A stretch of DNA of 64,000 bases from Spirobacillus cienkowskii. GTDB taxonomy: Bacteria > Bdellovibrionota_B > Oligoflexia > Silvanigrellales > Silvanigrellaceae. The DNA lies in NCBI RefSeq assembly GCF_037081835.1, contig NZ_CP146516.1, positions 387,501 through 451,500 on the forward strand, given 5' to 3'. The notes under the pieces were generated by a model, which was not told the DNA's origin, made no database searches, and worked only from the letters and a program-made list of their open reading frames with translations. The first letter of the stretch is position 1. Every line of letters starts with the position of its first letter. Of this stretch, positions 45,759 to 54,843 are shown one piece after another. The translations under genes were made by a program, and so were the position numbers.

Positions 45759-47128
45759 TTTAGTAGCTTTTCTTTAAAAGCTGCTTGCCACATAATTATG
45801 TAAATTATAGATATATAAATATAAATTACAGAAGAATCAAAAAATACATTTTGTGTAAGTGCATGTAAAATATTAGCAAAAAACATAAAAAATAAACTAA
45901 AATTAAGATAAGGTGCATTTTTTATGTTTCTTACAATAATAGCTCTCAAATTTTTAAATAATTTTGTTAAATAAAATAAAATCCAAATTGCTGCAATGAT
46001 ACCGCCACAACCAAGAACTTCGATATAGTTATTATGAGCAGTGAATTTTTCTTCCAATTCATCATATCCAAGATGATCATAATATTGTTCACGTAAACCT
46101 TGGTCAAGCCAGTATCCACCTTGACCAATAATAGGTTTGTCTGTGATCATATGAGAATAAACTTTCCAAAAGTAAATTCTATTATTTCCTTTTTCAAGGC
46201 TTTTATTTGTAATTATTGATTCTGTAGCTGAAGACATTCTATTTGTGAAACTAGAATTTTTTCCAATAAAATAACCTAAAATTAAAATAGTAATAACACT
46301 AAATATTGAAATTAAAGGTTTTTTTCTGATGTAAAGAATTATTGGAATTAAAAATAAAATAATAATTGCTGATAAAAATGCAGTTCTTCCTTGTGAAATT
46401 ACAATAAAAAGTAGCGAAGAAGTAGATATTGAAAATAAAGCTATTAATGAAACCAACCTATTTTTAAAAATAGTAATATTTTTATAATTAATTTTATTAG
46501 AAAAACATAGCCAAAATAAACACCATGAAAAAGCAAAGTATGCGGCTCCAACTCCAGACACAGTTAATGGACTGCCGTAAAACCCAAAAACTCTTGTGTT
46601 CGCATTTAGTAAAAATGGGTTTTTAAATTCTAAAATTTGCGAAGCACTTTTGAGAGAAATTCCTGTTTTATATTCGTAAAATAACAATAATAAAAAAATT
46701 ATTGATGCTGGAAATAGACCTGAAATAAAGTACTTCAATGGTTCGTATTTTTTGGTAGGGTTGATTTTTTTATCTTTTTTTCTATATTGGCTTATAAAGT
46801 AAAATATAATTATAAAAAAACTACCAATAAAAAATGATGAAGGAAATTCGCTTTTTAAAATTGAAGGAAATAAGTTATTTGTATTATAAATAAATGAAGT
46901 TACTGTTGAATTTGGAAAAATAAGATTTAATAAATTTGTAATTGGAAAAATAAGATGTAATGCAATTAGATAAATGCATATTTGAAGCATAAATTTTGGA
47001 ATTTTTAAGTTATTTTTAATAAAATATACAGAAGGAATTAAAATGCAGGTTAAATAAAAAAATATCGCTTGGACTGCAATACCAGTATAAAGAAAAAATG
47101 GAAATATGAAAAAAGAAAAATTAATCAA
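45755..47128 (-). CDS. O-antigen ligase family membrane protein (Wzy_C/WaaL-like)
   Basis: 457 residues, about twelve hydrophobic helices and one large periplasmic loop near residues 310-385. VISQGRTAFLSAIIILFLIP and HMITDKPIIGQGGYWLDQGL, then FTAHNNYIEVLGCGGIIAA, are typical of the Wzy_C family. It would join O-antigen to lipid A-core or polymerise repeat units. TTG start with GGAG 8 bases upstream, 16 bases after lptB. Its place behind lptB supports an LPS role. Confidence 0.82.
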   Translation of the reverse strand: MINFSFFIFPFFLYTGIAVQAIFFYLTCILIPSVYFIKNNLKIPKFMLQICIYLIALHLIFPITNLLNLIFPNSTVTSFIYNTNNLFPSILKSEFPSSFFIGSFFIIIFYFISQYRKKDKKINPTKKYEPLKYFISGLFPASIIFLLLLFYEYKTGISLKSASQILEFKNPFLLNANTRVFGFYGSPLTVSGVGAAYFAFSWCLFWLCFSNKINYKNITIFKNRLVSLIALFSISTSSLLFIVISQGRTAFLSAIIILFLIPIILYIRKKPLISIFSVITILILGYFIGKNSSFTNRMSSATESIITNKSLEKGNNRIYFWKVYSHMITDKPIIGQGGYWLDQGLREQYYDHLGYDELEEKFTAHNNYIEVLGCGGIIAAIWILFYLTKLFKNLRAIIVRNIKNAPYLNFSLFFMFFANILHALTQNVFFDSSVIYIYISIIYIIMWQAAFKEKLLN

Positions 47129-47144
47129 AGCAATTACTCCAGTT

Positions 47145-47876
47145 TTAAAATGAAAAATTTTCTCCTAAATAAACTTGCTTAACACGCTCATCTGCAATGA
47201 CTTCATCCGGTTGACCTGCGGCAATAATTTTACCACCAGCAAGAATATAAGCGCGACTGCACAAAGAAAGAGTTTCGCGTACATTATGATCAGTAATTAA
47301 CACACCAATTTGCTCTTCTTTAACGAGTTTTTTAACAAGCTCTTGAATTTCATTTACCGTAACAGGATCGATACCAGCAAAAGGTTCATCTAAAAGCAAA
47401 AATCTAGGGTTAATAATTAATGTTCTCGCTATTTCAAGACGTCTTCTCTCTCCTCCAGATAAACTAATACCAAGACTTTTTCTAATATGTCCAATACCAA
47501 ATCGATCAATTAATTTTTCTAGAAGATTATAACGATTTTGTTTTTTTATGCCAGTCACTTCCATTATAGCTAATAAATTGTCTTCAACAGATAGCTTTCT
47601 AAAAACACTAGAGTTTTGAGGTAAATATCCAATACCCATTTTTGCTCTTTTATGTATAGGAAGATTAGTAATTTCTTGTTCATTAATAATAACTTTACCT
47701 GAAGTTGGTTTAAGTAAACCAACTGTCATATAAAAACTGGTTGTTTTTCCTGCTCCATTTGGCCCTAATAAACCAACAATTTCTCCATTATTAATATAAA
47801 ATGAAACGTCATCTACAACTGTTCTTGCTCCAAATTTTCTTACAAGATTTGACACTTTAAGTTGATAATTATTCAT
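47145..47876 (-). CDS. lptB: LPS export ABC transporter ATPase LptB
   Basis: 243 residues: Walker A GLLGPNGAGKTTSFYM, Q-loop LPQNSSVFRKLSVEDNLLA, signature LSGGERRRLEIARTL, Walker B FLLLDEPFAGIDPVTV, switch ITDHNVRET. Length and these strings are those of LptB. It powers LPS extraction with LptFG, which are not in this window. It overlaps lptA by 4 bases. Confidence 0.96.
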   Translation of the reverse strand: MNNYQLKVSNLVRKFGARTVVDDVSFYINNGEIVGLLGPNGAGKTTSFYMTVGLLKPTSGKVIINEQEITNLPIHKRAKMGIGYLPQNSSVFRKLSVEDNLLAIMEVTGIKKQNRYNLLEKLIDRFGIGHIRKSLGISLSGGERRRLEIARTLIINPRFLLLDEPFAGIDPVTVNEIQELVKKLVKEEQIGVLITDHNVRETLSLCSRAYILAGGKIIAAGQPDEVIADERVKQVYLGENFSF

Positions 47877-48595
47877 TTTATAACCTTGTCGCTATATTTT
47901 TCTTTAAAATTAGTACTTTTTTTTAAATTCATTGTATCTTTAGGTGATACTGCACCATGAGTTTCTTGTAACCGAATATTTCCTGTATCTAAATTAATTT
48001 CAATATATTCAGCATTAATAACTTCTTGTGCTTTAAAAAATTTTGCTTTTCCTTTAAGAATCATAATTTTTTGAGGAATAAGAAATTCAATTAAGCTTGC
48101 AGAAGCATTTATATCAGGGGATGCTATAGTACCTTTTTTTAAAACTTTCACATTTCCAGTAGCAATGGCTTTTTGAATTGAGGTGCTTCCAGTCGCAAAA
48201 TTACTGTCAGGTTTTCCAATGAGCTCAGCTTTTTCTGCTGTAAGTGTTGTATTGTCTTGCACTAAAGTTACATTCCCAATTAAATTTAATATTCCATTTT
48301 TTTTTGAGAATTCTGCCATTCTTCCTTGAAAATATATTGGAGCATTTGTGTTGTGTTTTGAAAAATCGTCAAAGACACTTTCATCATTTTTTTTAGGGTT
48401 CAGCTTTTTTTTATTATTTTCAGTTTCAATCTGTTTTCTAATTGATAATTCTGATTGATTTGATTTTTCAGATTTAGTTTCCTTTTTTATATCAATATTA
48501 TCTGAAAAAGAGTTTTCAAAATCTGCATAAGAATTTTGAATTATAAAAATAAAAATAATTTTTATTAAAATTATTTTTTTTAATAATAACTTCAT
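47873..48595 (-). CDS. lptA: LPS transport periplasmic protein LptA
   Basis: 240 residues: a signal peptide (IILIKIIFIFIIQNSYA), a Lys/Ser-rich linker, then the OstA/LptA jelly-roll strands (GRMAEFSKKNGILNLIGNVT, TLTAEKAELI, AIATGNVKVLKKGTIASPDI). LptA bridges the inner and outer membranes for LPS. It lies between lptC and lptB in the same operon. The linker is longer than usual. Confidence 0.88.
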   Translation of the reverse strand: MKLLLKKIILIKIIFIFIIQNSYADFENSFSDNIDIKKETKSEKSNQSELSIRKQIETENNKKKLNPKKNDESVFDDFSKHNTNAPIYFQGRMAEFSKKNGILNLIGNVTLVQDNTTLTAEKAELIGKPDSNFATGSTSIQKAIATGNVKVLKKGTIASPDINASASLIEFLIPQKIMILKGKAKFFKAQEVINAEYIEINLDTGNIRLQETHGAVSPKDTMNLKKSTNFKEKYSDKVIK

Positions 48596-48599
48596 CCAT

Positions 48600-49232
48600 T
48601 TACCTTTTTAACACTTTATTAGTTTTATTACCTAAAAACACTCCGCTTACATTTGATTTAAGTTTTAAGTTTTCATTATTTGTTGAATAATAAAAACCTT
48701 TACTTTTTATAATACCATTATTTCCTTTATAATAAAAATCATTTTCAGAAGAAACTATTTCATTATCGACATCAATTTTTACGTTATAAGTTAACCCTTT
48801 GCTTTCTTTAAAGCTAAAAGTAACTTTTTCAGGTAGAGTTGCAATTTGAATACCTTGACTTGTACCAAAAGACATAGAATTTTGATTATTATCTTTTATG
48901 TAGCTTTTTAGTTGTCCATAAGCTTTATTGGTATTAATGGCAGTAAAATTTTTTTGTTGTGAATCGTAGGCTTGGTAAATAAGATTGCCTTCAGCTTCAA
49001 ATGAACTATTATTATAATAAATAATTTTTTCACCCGAAAAAGAATATTTTAACTTTCCGTTTACAAATTTTTTTGAATAAAATTTTTTAGCAAAATTAAT
49101 GGGTAGTACAGAATTTTCCTGTTCACTTTGTAGCAAAACTACTTCTGAATAGTGTTCCAAATAATTTTTTTGATACCACAATGCAAAAATAAAAAAGAAT
49201 GAAAAAATAACAGCATAAATTCGACCTAGCAT
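48600..49232 (-). CDS. lptC: LPS export periplasmic protein LptC
   Basis: 210 residues: one N-terminal membrane helix (IYAVIFSFFFIFALWY) and an LptC-like beta-jellyroll (FSGEKIIYYNNSSFEAEGNL, VSSENDFYYKGNNGIIKSKG). The sequence is divergent, but anchor, size and position directly upstream of lptA-lptB support the call. It overlaps pabA by 7 bases. Confidence 0.82.
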   Translation of the reverse strand: MLGRIYAVIFSFFFIFALWYQKNYLEHYSEVVLLQSEQENSVLPINFAKKFYSKKFVNGKLKYSFSGEKIIYYNNSSFEAEGNLIYQAYDSQQKNFTAINTNKAYGQLKSYIKDNNQNSMSFGTSQGIQIATLPEKVTFSFKESKGLTYNVKIDVDNEIVSSENDFYYKGNNGIIKSKGFYYSTNNENLKLKSNVSGVFLGNKTNKVLKR

Positions 49233-49804
49233 TTAATAAGCCTTAAAAAAGTGTTTAAAACTTTAGAACCAGCAGGGCTTGCAAAGCTTTCTGGATGAAA
49301 TTGAATTCCAATTCTAGGGTATAAGCAATGCTCTGTCGCAATAACAAAACTATTTTCACTTGCAAGGGCTACCATATTTTTAGAGAAAATAGGATTGCTT
49401 ATTTTGCAACCCAAAGAGTTATATAAAACAAATCTACCATGAAGTTCTGAATTTTTAAAATATTTTGAAAAATTTGATGGTTTAACTTGTATTTGTCGAC
49501 CATGCATCGGTTTTTTATTGATTTGTGAAATAACACCACCTTCTGCCATGAGAAGAAGCTGATGACCAAGGCATACACCTAAAAATGGAATATGATAAGG
49601 GATTCTTTTATAAAGACTAAGAGATTCAATATATTGTGAAGGATGTCCTGGGCCTGGAGAAAATATTACTGCTTTAATATCATCGAAATTATTAATAGAT
49701 AATAGTTTATCACAAGTAATTTTTTGAAAACTCAACCCTTTTGATTCAAACCAACCAATTAGATTATTGGAAAAGGAATCAAAATGATCAATAAAAAGTA
49801 TCAT
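49226..49804 (-). CDS. pabA: Aminodeoxychorismate synthase glutamine amidotransferase PabA
   Basis: 192 residues. A class I amidotransferase with nucleophile loop FLGVCLGHQLLLMAEGG and the His-Glu pair in IGIQFHPESFASPAG. It supplies ammonia to the partner encoded upstream (overlap of 4 bases). The partner's PIKGT motif points to folate (4-amino-4-deoxychorismate) rather than tryptophan; a dual role as TrpG is possible. Confidence 0.88.
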   Translation of the reverse strand: MILFIDHFDSFSNNLIGWFESKGLSFQKITCDKLLSINNFDDIKAVIFSPGPGHPSQYIESLSLYKRIPYHIPFLGVCLGHQLLLMAEGGVISQINKKPMHGRQIQVKPSNFSKYFKNSELHGRFVLYNSLGCKISNPIFSKNMVALASENSFVIATEHCLYPRIGIQFHPESFASPAGSKVLNTFLRLIKC

Positions 49805-51165
49805 TTTAGTAGACTTTCTAAAATTGGCAAAAAAGAGTTTAATTTTGTTTTAAACTCATTAAATTCAAACTGAGTGTTTGATAGAGAAGTAATTCCTGCC
49901 CCAACTCCAAAATAGACTCCTCGTTTTCCCATAAACACACTTCTAATTAATAGGGTGGAGTCAAAATTTCCATCGGATTCTTTAATACCACAAACTCCTG
50001 TGTAGTATCCTCTTTTGTTTTTTTCAAGAGTATGAATAATTTCACACACTTTTCTTTTTGGGGTGCCGGTAATTGAGCCTGCAGGCAAGGTTTTTTCGAG
50101 GCAATCAGATAGAGTGATCTTATTTTTTAATTTTCCAACTATAAAGCTTTGCATTTGAATTAAATTTCCGGATATTCTGGCAAAAAAAGGTTTATATACC
50201 TTGATACTTTCTGCTAAACAAATTTCATGCAAATCATTTCTCATAAGATCCACAATCATTGTATGTTCTAATATTTCTTTTTGTTTATTCCAAATAAGGT
50301 AAGCATCTTTAAAATTAGGAAGATTGTATTTTGTTTTAATGGTACCTTTAATGGGTTCAGAAATAACAAACCCATTATTAGTGGATAAAAATCTTTCTGG
50401 GGAGAAACTCGCTATCGCAATTTTTTTATTATTATAATATATTCCAAATCTAGAAAAATTATTAATCCAACAGTAAAAAAATTGTGACATTGTAATAAAT
50501 TTTTTGCTTTTATTAAGTGTTTGAGTTGTTGTAATATTTGCTAAATAACAGTCTCCTTGAGACATATGTTTTTTTATTTTTTGTATTGTACTTTTAATAT
50601 TTTCATTTATTTGAAGATTTGTTTTTTTTCTTTTTATTAATTTGATGTTATTTTTCGATTTATTTTTAAAAATCAAATTAATTTCATTTTGTAATGACTC
50701 GAAAAAAAATAAATTTTCATTGTAATTATTTATAGTTAATATAATACTATTTATATAAATTTTAATTTTGATTTCAAAATTTGGTTTTATAATAATTGAA
50801 GACTCTTCCTGTTCTAAATCAGAAAATGGAGTTATAAAGAAAATAGGTGTGTTTTCGTCAGTTTTTAGATTAGATGTAAAATCTTTAAAATTATTGCCTT
50901 GAAATAGAATAGTTGAATTACAAAAGAACCTCAGCAAAATATAATTTTCTGATTGAGGGTCGTAAAAATTTTTGAAAACGCTATCTGACTTGTTTGATGC
51001 AATAAATTTGTCCTCAATAGGATATTCAAAGCCAAAACATGAGTAAACTTGAGCATGGAATAGATTTTTGTTTTTAAAGCGTTTTTCTAACAAAAAAATT
51101 AAATTATCGATATTTTCTGAGTGATTTAGTAAGTTTTTTTTTAAAAGAGCGGTCTTCAACAACAA
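49801..51165 (-). CDS. pabB: Aminodeoxychorismate synthase component I PabB
   Basis: 454 residues. The chorismate-binding domain fills the C-terminal 260: EPIKGTIKTKYNLPNF, MIVDLMRNDLHEI, LPAGSITGTPKRKVCEIIH, GYYTGVCGI. The Lys in PIKGT distinguishes 4-amino-4-deoxychorismate synthases from anthranilate synthases (PIAGT). It acts with PabA in folate synthesis. The start is one of three TTG codons after GAGG, so the exact N-terminus is uncertain by 1-2 residues. Confidence 0.88.
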   Translation of the reverse strand: MLLKTALLKKNLLNHSENIDNLIFLLEKRFKNKNLFHAQVYSCFGFEYPIEDKFIASNKSDSVFKNFYDPQSENYILLRFFCNSTILFQGNNFKDFTSNLKTDENTPIFFITPFSDLEQEESSIIIKPNFEIKIKIYINSIILTINNYNENLFFFESLQNEINLIFKNKSKNNIKLIKRKKTNLQINENIKSTIQKIKKHMSQGDCYLANITTTQTLNKSKKFITMSQFFYCWINNFSRFGIYYNNKKIAIASFSPERFLSTNNGFVISEPIKGTIKTKYNLPNFKDAYLIWNKQKEILEHTMIVDLMRNDLHEICLAESIKVYKPFFARISGNLIQMQSFIVGKLKNKITLSDCLEKTLPAGSITGTPKRKVCEIIHTLEKNKRGYYTGVCGIKESDGNFDSTLLIRSVFMGKRGVYFGVGAGITSLSNTQFEFNEFKTKLNSFLPILESLLK

Positions 51166-51209
51166 ATTTCCTCTATTCTTAGATTAATAGATTTTTATTG
51201 AGCTTTAAA

Positions 51210-51233
51210 AATCCGAAATTTATATATCGGATT
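51210..51233. repeat. Inverted repeat upstream of the AMP nucleosidase gene
   Basis: Seven-base perfect arms (AATCCGA 51210-51216, TCGGATT 51227-51233) with a 10-base AT spacer in the gap between divergent pabB and amn. It could be an operator for either gene. No other structure was seen in this 208-base gap. Confidence 0.4.
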
Positions 51234-51374
51234 AGGATTTGCTATTAAAGATTTATTTTATTATTTTTGTATTTTAGCGCAGAATTGGGCTCAAGCATAA
51301 TTTTTAAACAGTCGGCTATTGTTATTTTTTACCTGAATAATTGTTTTTAGTTAGATATGAAGTAAGGAGTCTGT

Positions 51375-52151
51375 ATGAAGACAAAAGCGGAAATTTGTAG
51401 AAACTGGTTGCCTCGTTATACGGGCTCAAAGATTGAAGATTTTGCTGATCATATTCTATTAACCAATTTTCAGGCTTACGTTAACCGCTTTGCGGAAATG
51501 ACGGATTCTAAAATTGTTGGACTAGATAGAGCGATGCCAAATGCAACTTGTAGAAAATCAAATGTTACAATGATAAATTTTGGAATGGGTTCTGCTAATG
51601 CAGCAACTATAATGGATCTTTTAAGTGCAAAAGTACCTAAAGCAGTTTTATTTTTGGGCAAGTGTGGTGGTTTGAAACATTCAACCGAAATTGGACATTT
51701 TATTTTACCAATTGCAGCCATTAGAGGAGAAGGGACTTCTAATGATTATTTTCCTCCAGAAGTTCCCGCAATGCCTTCATTTAAGCTGCACAAATTTGTT
51801 TCACAAAAAATTGTGGAAGCAGGGCACGATTATCGGACGGGAGTTGTTTATACTACAAATAGAAGGGTTTGGGAGCACGATCAGGCGTTTTTAAAATACA
51901 TGCATAAAATGAAATGTATTGCCGTTGATATGGAGACAGCAACAATCTTAATGGTAGGTTTATATAATGAGATTGCTCGTGGGGCATTACTTGTGGTTTC
52001 TGATGTTCCTATCACTCCCGAAGGGGTTAAAACAGAAATGGGAGACAAAAGCGTTTCTGCAAAGTGGACAGACATTCATATTCAGCTCGGTATAGAAAGC
52101 TTAAAAGATTTGGAAGCAAATGGTGAGCCAATTAAACATTTTAAATATTAA
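51375..52151 (+). CDS. amn: AMP nucleosidase (short, Bacteroidetes-type)
   Basis: 258 residues. MINFGMGSANAATIMDLLS, FLGKCGGLKHSTEIGHFILP, AIRGEGTSNDYFPPEVPAMP and the catalytic CIAVDMETATILMVGLYNEI match the short AMP nucleosidase/phosphorylase-fold family, which splits AMP into adenine and ribose 5-phosphate. It lacks the N-terminal regulatory half of the E. coli enzyme. GGAG lies 6 bases before the ATG. Confidence 0.9.
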   Translation: MKTKAEICRNWLPRYTGSKIEDFADHILLTNFQAYVNRFAEMTDSKIVGLDRAMPNATCRKSNVTMINFGMGSANAATIMDLLSAKVPKAVLFLGKCGGLKHSTEIGHFILPIAAIRGEGTSNDYFPPEVPAMPSFKLHKFVSQKIVEAGHDYRTGVVYTTNRRVWEHDQAFLKYMHKMKCIAVDMETATILMVGLYNEIARGALLVVSDVPITPEGVKTEMGDKSVSAKWTDIHIQLGIESLKDLEANGEPIKHFKY

Positions 52152-52163
52152 ATATAAATAAAA

Positions 52164-52895
52164 CTACACCCCTCTTAAGTTCCCAAAAAGTAACACATGA
52201 AGTCTTGGTGTATAACGAAAAGAATGCTTTAAACAAATATCATGCAGCCAAACGTTACATATTTGCGATTCAATGCTTGTACCTTCGGGCATAAGAAGTA
52301 CCTTATGTTTTGAAATATTAAATTTAGATATGATTTTCAATACCTCATTTAAATCTTCTGTTGCTTCTTGTTTTCTAATTACAAATTTAAAATAAATCTG
52401 ATCATACTGTAAAGAAAGCTTTGCCCAATGCTCTAAAGCTTCGGAGTTGATTTTTTCATTTGCGTTTGAAAATTTTGGAGAAATATTCCATTGCATTAAA
52501 AAGTAGTCACTGTTTAAAAAATTAGGGATTTGTAAATGCGGTATGCGAGTGCCATTACTTTCTACTTCTGCTGTGTAGTTTGAACCAAGGCTTCTCATTA
52601 ATAAACCTATATTATGAAGCGTCGGTTCGCCACCAGATAGAATAAGATGATTAACCTTGAAAGATTGAATTTTAGTAACAAGCTCATTCAGTGAATGACG
52701 AGTAAATTTTTGTATTCCTTTTGGTTCGGTTGAACTTACAGGATCGCTTTTAAACGTGTGCGTGTATGGAGTATCACACCATGAACAACGTAAGTTGCAT
52801 ATTTGAAATCGTACTAGCAAAGAAGGTTTTCCTAGGTTTACGCCTTCACCTTGTAAACATGGATACATTTCATTAACTAAAAAACTTGCGTGCAT
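52164..52895 (-). CDS. queE: 7-carboxy-7-deazaguanine synthase QueE (radical SAM)
   Basis: 243 residues. MHASFLVNEMYPCLQGEGVN is the usual QueE start. The radical-SAM motif CNLRCSWCDTPYT has CX3CX2C, and LILSGGEPTL follows. The enzyme makes CDG on the preQ0/queuosine route. ATG 52895 follows AGGA by 8 bases; a longer frame to 52997 overlaps the upstream QueD-like gene and is unlikely. It is 10 bases behind that gene, its pathway neighbour. Confidence 0.93.
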   Translation of the reverse strand: MHASFLVNEMYPCLQGEGVNLGKPSLLVRFQICNLRCSWCDTPYTHTFKSDPVSSTEPKGIQKFTRHSLNELVTKIQSFKVNHLILSGGEPTLHNIGLLMRSLGSNYTAEVESNGTRIPHLQIPNFLNSDYFLMQWNISPKFSNANEKINSEALEHWAKLSLQYDQIYFKFVIRKQEATEDLNEVLKIISKFNISKHKVLLMPEGTSIESQICNVWLHDICLKHSFRYTPRLHVLLFGNLRGV

Positions 52896-52905
52896 GAGTG
52901 ATTTC

Positions 52906-53832
52906 CTACAAGTTAAAACAAATAGCGCCTTTGGATAATCCTTCGTAAGCACGAATTTCAATTTGTTGCTCTTGAGGAGAAAATAATTGATAAACAAACT
53001 CTGCTAAATTTTCGACTGTACTTTCTTGTTCAAGAGTAAACACATTTTCTTTCGGTAAAATGATTGCAACTTCACCTTGGGTTCCCTTGTATTGAGCTGC
53101 TATTACTGTTTCTTTTAATTCAAGAAGTTCAGGACAATAATCAACAAGATCTTGAATTAATTTTGTGTTCCAAGAATCAACCACATAGTTTCTGGAAATA
53201 ATATAAGAATTATTTAATTTTTTAGCGGCAAAAGTACTTTTTTCTAAATTCAAATTTCCATTTTCAAAAACTTCGATAATGTTACTATGGCCATGGAATC
53301 TTTGACAGTTGCCATAATGATGACAAAGACTATGAGTATAACTAAAGTAATTTGGGTTTTTATTATGTTCGTGTTCTCTCAATGTAACGGTAACGCTTTT
53401 AACATTTTTTGGAGAATTTCTTAAAATAGATTGCGCAATTTCTTTTTCAAGCAAGGAAAAATCATTATTATCCAGCGCAGCTAAAGTGTCTTTAGAAATT
53501 CTTGTTACTGAGTTATTATAAGTATTTATTGCAAAAAATAAATTTTCTTTATAATTTTCAATTACAATCGTTTGTGTGTTTGATTGAAACCGAATTGAAT
53601 TACCATTTACTAATAATTTGTGATCAAACTCATGATCAATCGTATTTTTAGCAGATTTTTTAGCTAAACTAAAATCGAAAATTACACCATTATTATCCTT
53701 AAAACCTTCCCAAGTAATATCAACATACCAGCTTTTGCCTTTTGGGCCTGCGCTTGGGTATAAAATAGCACAATCAAGTAGGGTAACATCTTGAATAAAT
53801 ATTTTGGTTGTATTCAAATTTTTAGTTTGCAT
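52906..53832 (-). CDS. queD: Two-domain 6-carboxytetrahydropterin synthase-like (QueD-like) protein
   Basis: 308 residues, about twice a normal QueD. The C-terminal half has the zinc/Cys site (SYTHSL ... NCQRFHGHSN) and ENLAEFVYQL. The N-terminal half carries the helix motif FDFSLAKKSAKNTIDHEFDH, which in single-domain QueD follows the zinc site. So the catalytic elements are shared between two tandem T-fold domains. Adjacent queE supports a role in queuosine/preQ0 synthesis. The family occurs elsewhere as double-domain proteins. Confidence 0.82.
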   Translation of the reverse strand: MQTKNLNTTKIFIQDVTLLDCAILYPSAGPKGKSWYVDITWEGFKDNNGVIFDFSLAKKSAKNTIDHEFDHKLLVNGNSIRFQSNTQTIVIENYKENLFFAINTYNNSVTRISKDTLAALDNNDFSLLEKEIAQSILRNSPKNVKSVTVTLREHEHNKNPNYFSYTHSLCHHYGNCQRFHGHSNIIEVFENGNLNLEKSTFAAKKLNNSYIISRNYVVDSWNTKLIQDLVDYCPELLELKETVIAAQYKGTQGEVAIILPKENVFTLEQESTVENLAEFVYQLFSPQEQQIEIRAYEGLSKGAICFNL

Positions 53833-53849
53833 GTGTAGATAAAACCTTC

Positions 53850-53878
53850 AAAAATTCTTAGGCAGAAAGTAGTTCTGC
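53850..53878 (-). terminator. Probable terminator after flagellin
   Basis: On the reverse strand GCAGAA (53873-53878) pairs with TTCTGC (53862-53867) across a 5-base loop and is followed by TAAGAATTTTT. It lies about 35 bases past the flagellin stop and before the QueD-like gene. The stem is short, so confidence is moderate. Confidence 0.5.
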
Positions 53879-53913
53879 TGTGGCCTTGGTCTTATCTAAA
53901 TAATTACACAGAA

Positions 53914-54840
53914 TCAACCTAAAAGCTTTAGAGCCATTTCTGGAATTTGATTTGCTTGTAAGAGTACAGAAATACCGGCTTTTTGTAATATTCCTTGCTG
54001 CACAACTTGAGAGCTTTCTTCGGCATAATCAGAGTCCTTAATTCTTGATTTTGCAGCTTGTAAGTTTTCAATTGTAATGCTTGTATTTGCGATGGTGTGT
54101 TCCATTCTATTTTGAATGGATCCAAGAATTGCTCTGTACTCGTTGACTTTATCAATTGCATCGTCAATTCGGGTGATACTTCTTTGTGCATGTACTTTTT
54201 TATCAACTCTGGTTCCTGTGGCATCAGGAACACTACCAAGATTTAAAGAGCCAGGACCACCTGTTAATGCATTAATTTTATTAAGATTTATTCTGATAAT
54301 ATGGGTTGGATTGCGAACTGTACGCAAGTCATCCACCTCTGGATAATAAGAAGCACCGACTTGAACTTCAAGTGGTGGTGGATTGCTATTCTTTTTTAGA
54401 ATTTCAGGTATTTTAGCTTCTCCAGTTAAAAGACGTGTTCCGTTAAACTCAGTCGAGTAAGCAATTCTATCAATCTCGTCTTTAAGAGCTTCAAATTCTT
54501 TTTGAATATGTCCTCTTTCTAAGTCTCCGATGGTATCGCTTGCAGCCTGAATCGAAAGCTCTTTTAAACGAATGAGCATATTAGATATTTCATTTAAGCC
54601 TCCTTCAGCTGTTTGAATTAGGCTTATTCCATCTGCAGTATTTCTTTTTGCTTGGGTTAATCCTCTTATTTGAGAGCGTAATTTTTCAGAAATAGCAAGT
54701 CCAGCTGCATCGTCGGCCGCTCTATTAATACGATATCCGCTTGAAACTCTTTCGGTATGTTTAGCAAGTAACAGTGTCGACACAGACAAGTTCCTTTGAG
54801 CATTAATAGAGCTGATGTTTGTTTGGACTCGTAATCCCAT
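53914..54840 (-). CDS. fliC: Flagellin
   Basis: 308 residues, a short flagellin. The N-terminal D0/D1 has MGLRVQTNISSINAQRNLSV, RVSSGYRINRAADDAAGLAI and AEGGLNEISNMLIRLKELSI. The C-terminal D1/D0 has SIQNRMEHTIANTSITIENL, AAKSRIKDSDYAEESSQ, ILQKAGISVLLQANQ. The middle domain is only about 90 residues. It lies 3 bases after the HEAT/HEPN gene, 39 kb from the flagellar operon. A sigma-28 promoter (54875-54901) and a structured leader precede it. Confidence 0.96.
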   Translation of the reverse strand: MGLRVQTNISSINAQRNLSVSTLLLAKHTERVSSGYRINRAADDAAGLAISEKLRSQIRGLTQAKRNTADGISLIQTAEGGLNEISNMLIRLKELSIQAASDTIGDLERGHIQKEFEALKDEIDRIAYSTEFNGTRLLTGEAKIPEILKKNSNPPPLEVQVGASYYPEVDDLRTVRNPTHIIRINLNKINALTGGPGSLNLGSVPDATGTRVDKKVHAQRSITRIDDAIDKVNEYRAILGSIQNRMEHTIANTSITIENLQAAKSRIKDSDYAEESSQVVQQGILQKAGISVLLQANQIPEMALKLLG

Positions 54841-54843
54841 ATT

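Noticed and set aside
53833-53913. Possible preQ1 riboswitch before the QueD-like and queE genes
   Set aside because: No preQ1-I or preQ1-II consensus could be found; the only structure is a hairpin better explained as the flagellin terminator.
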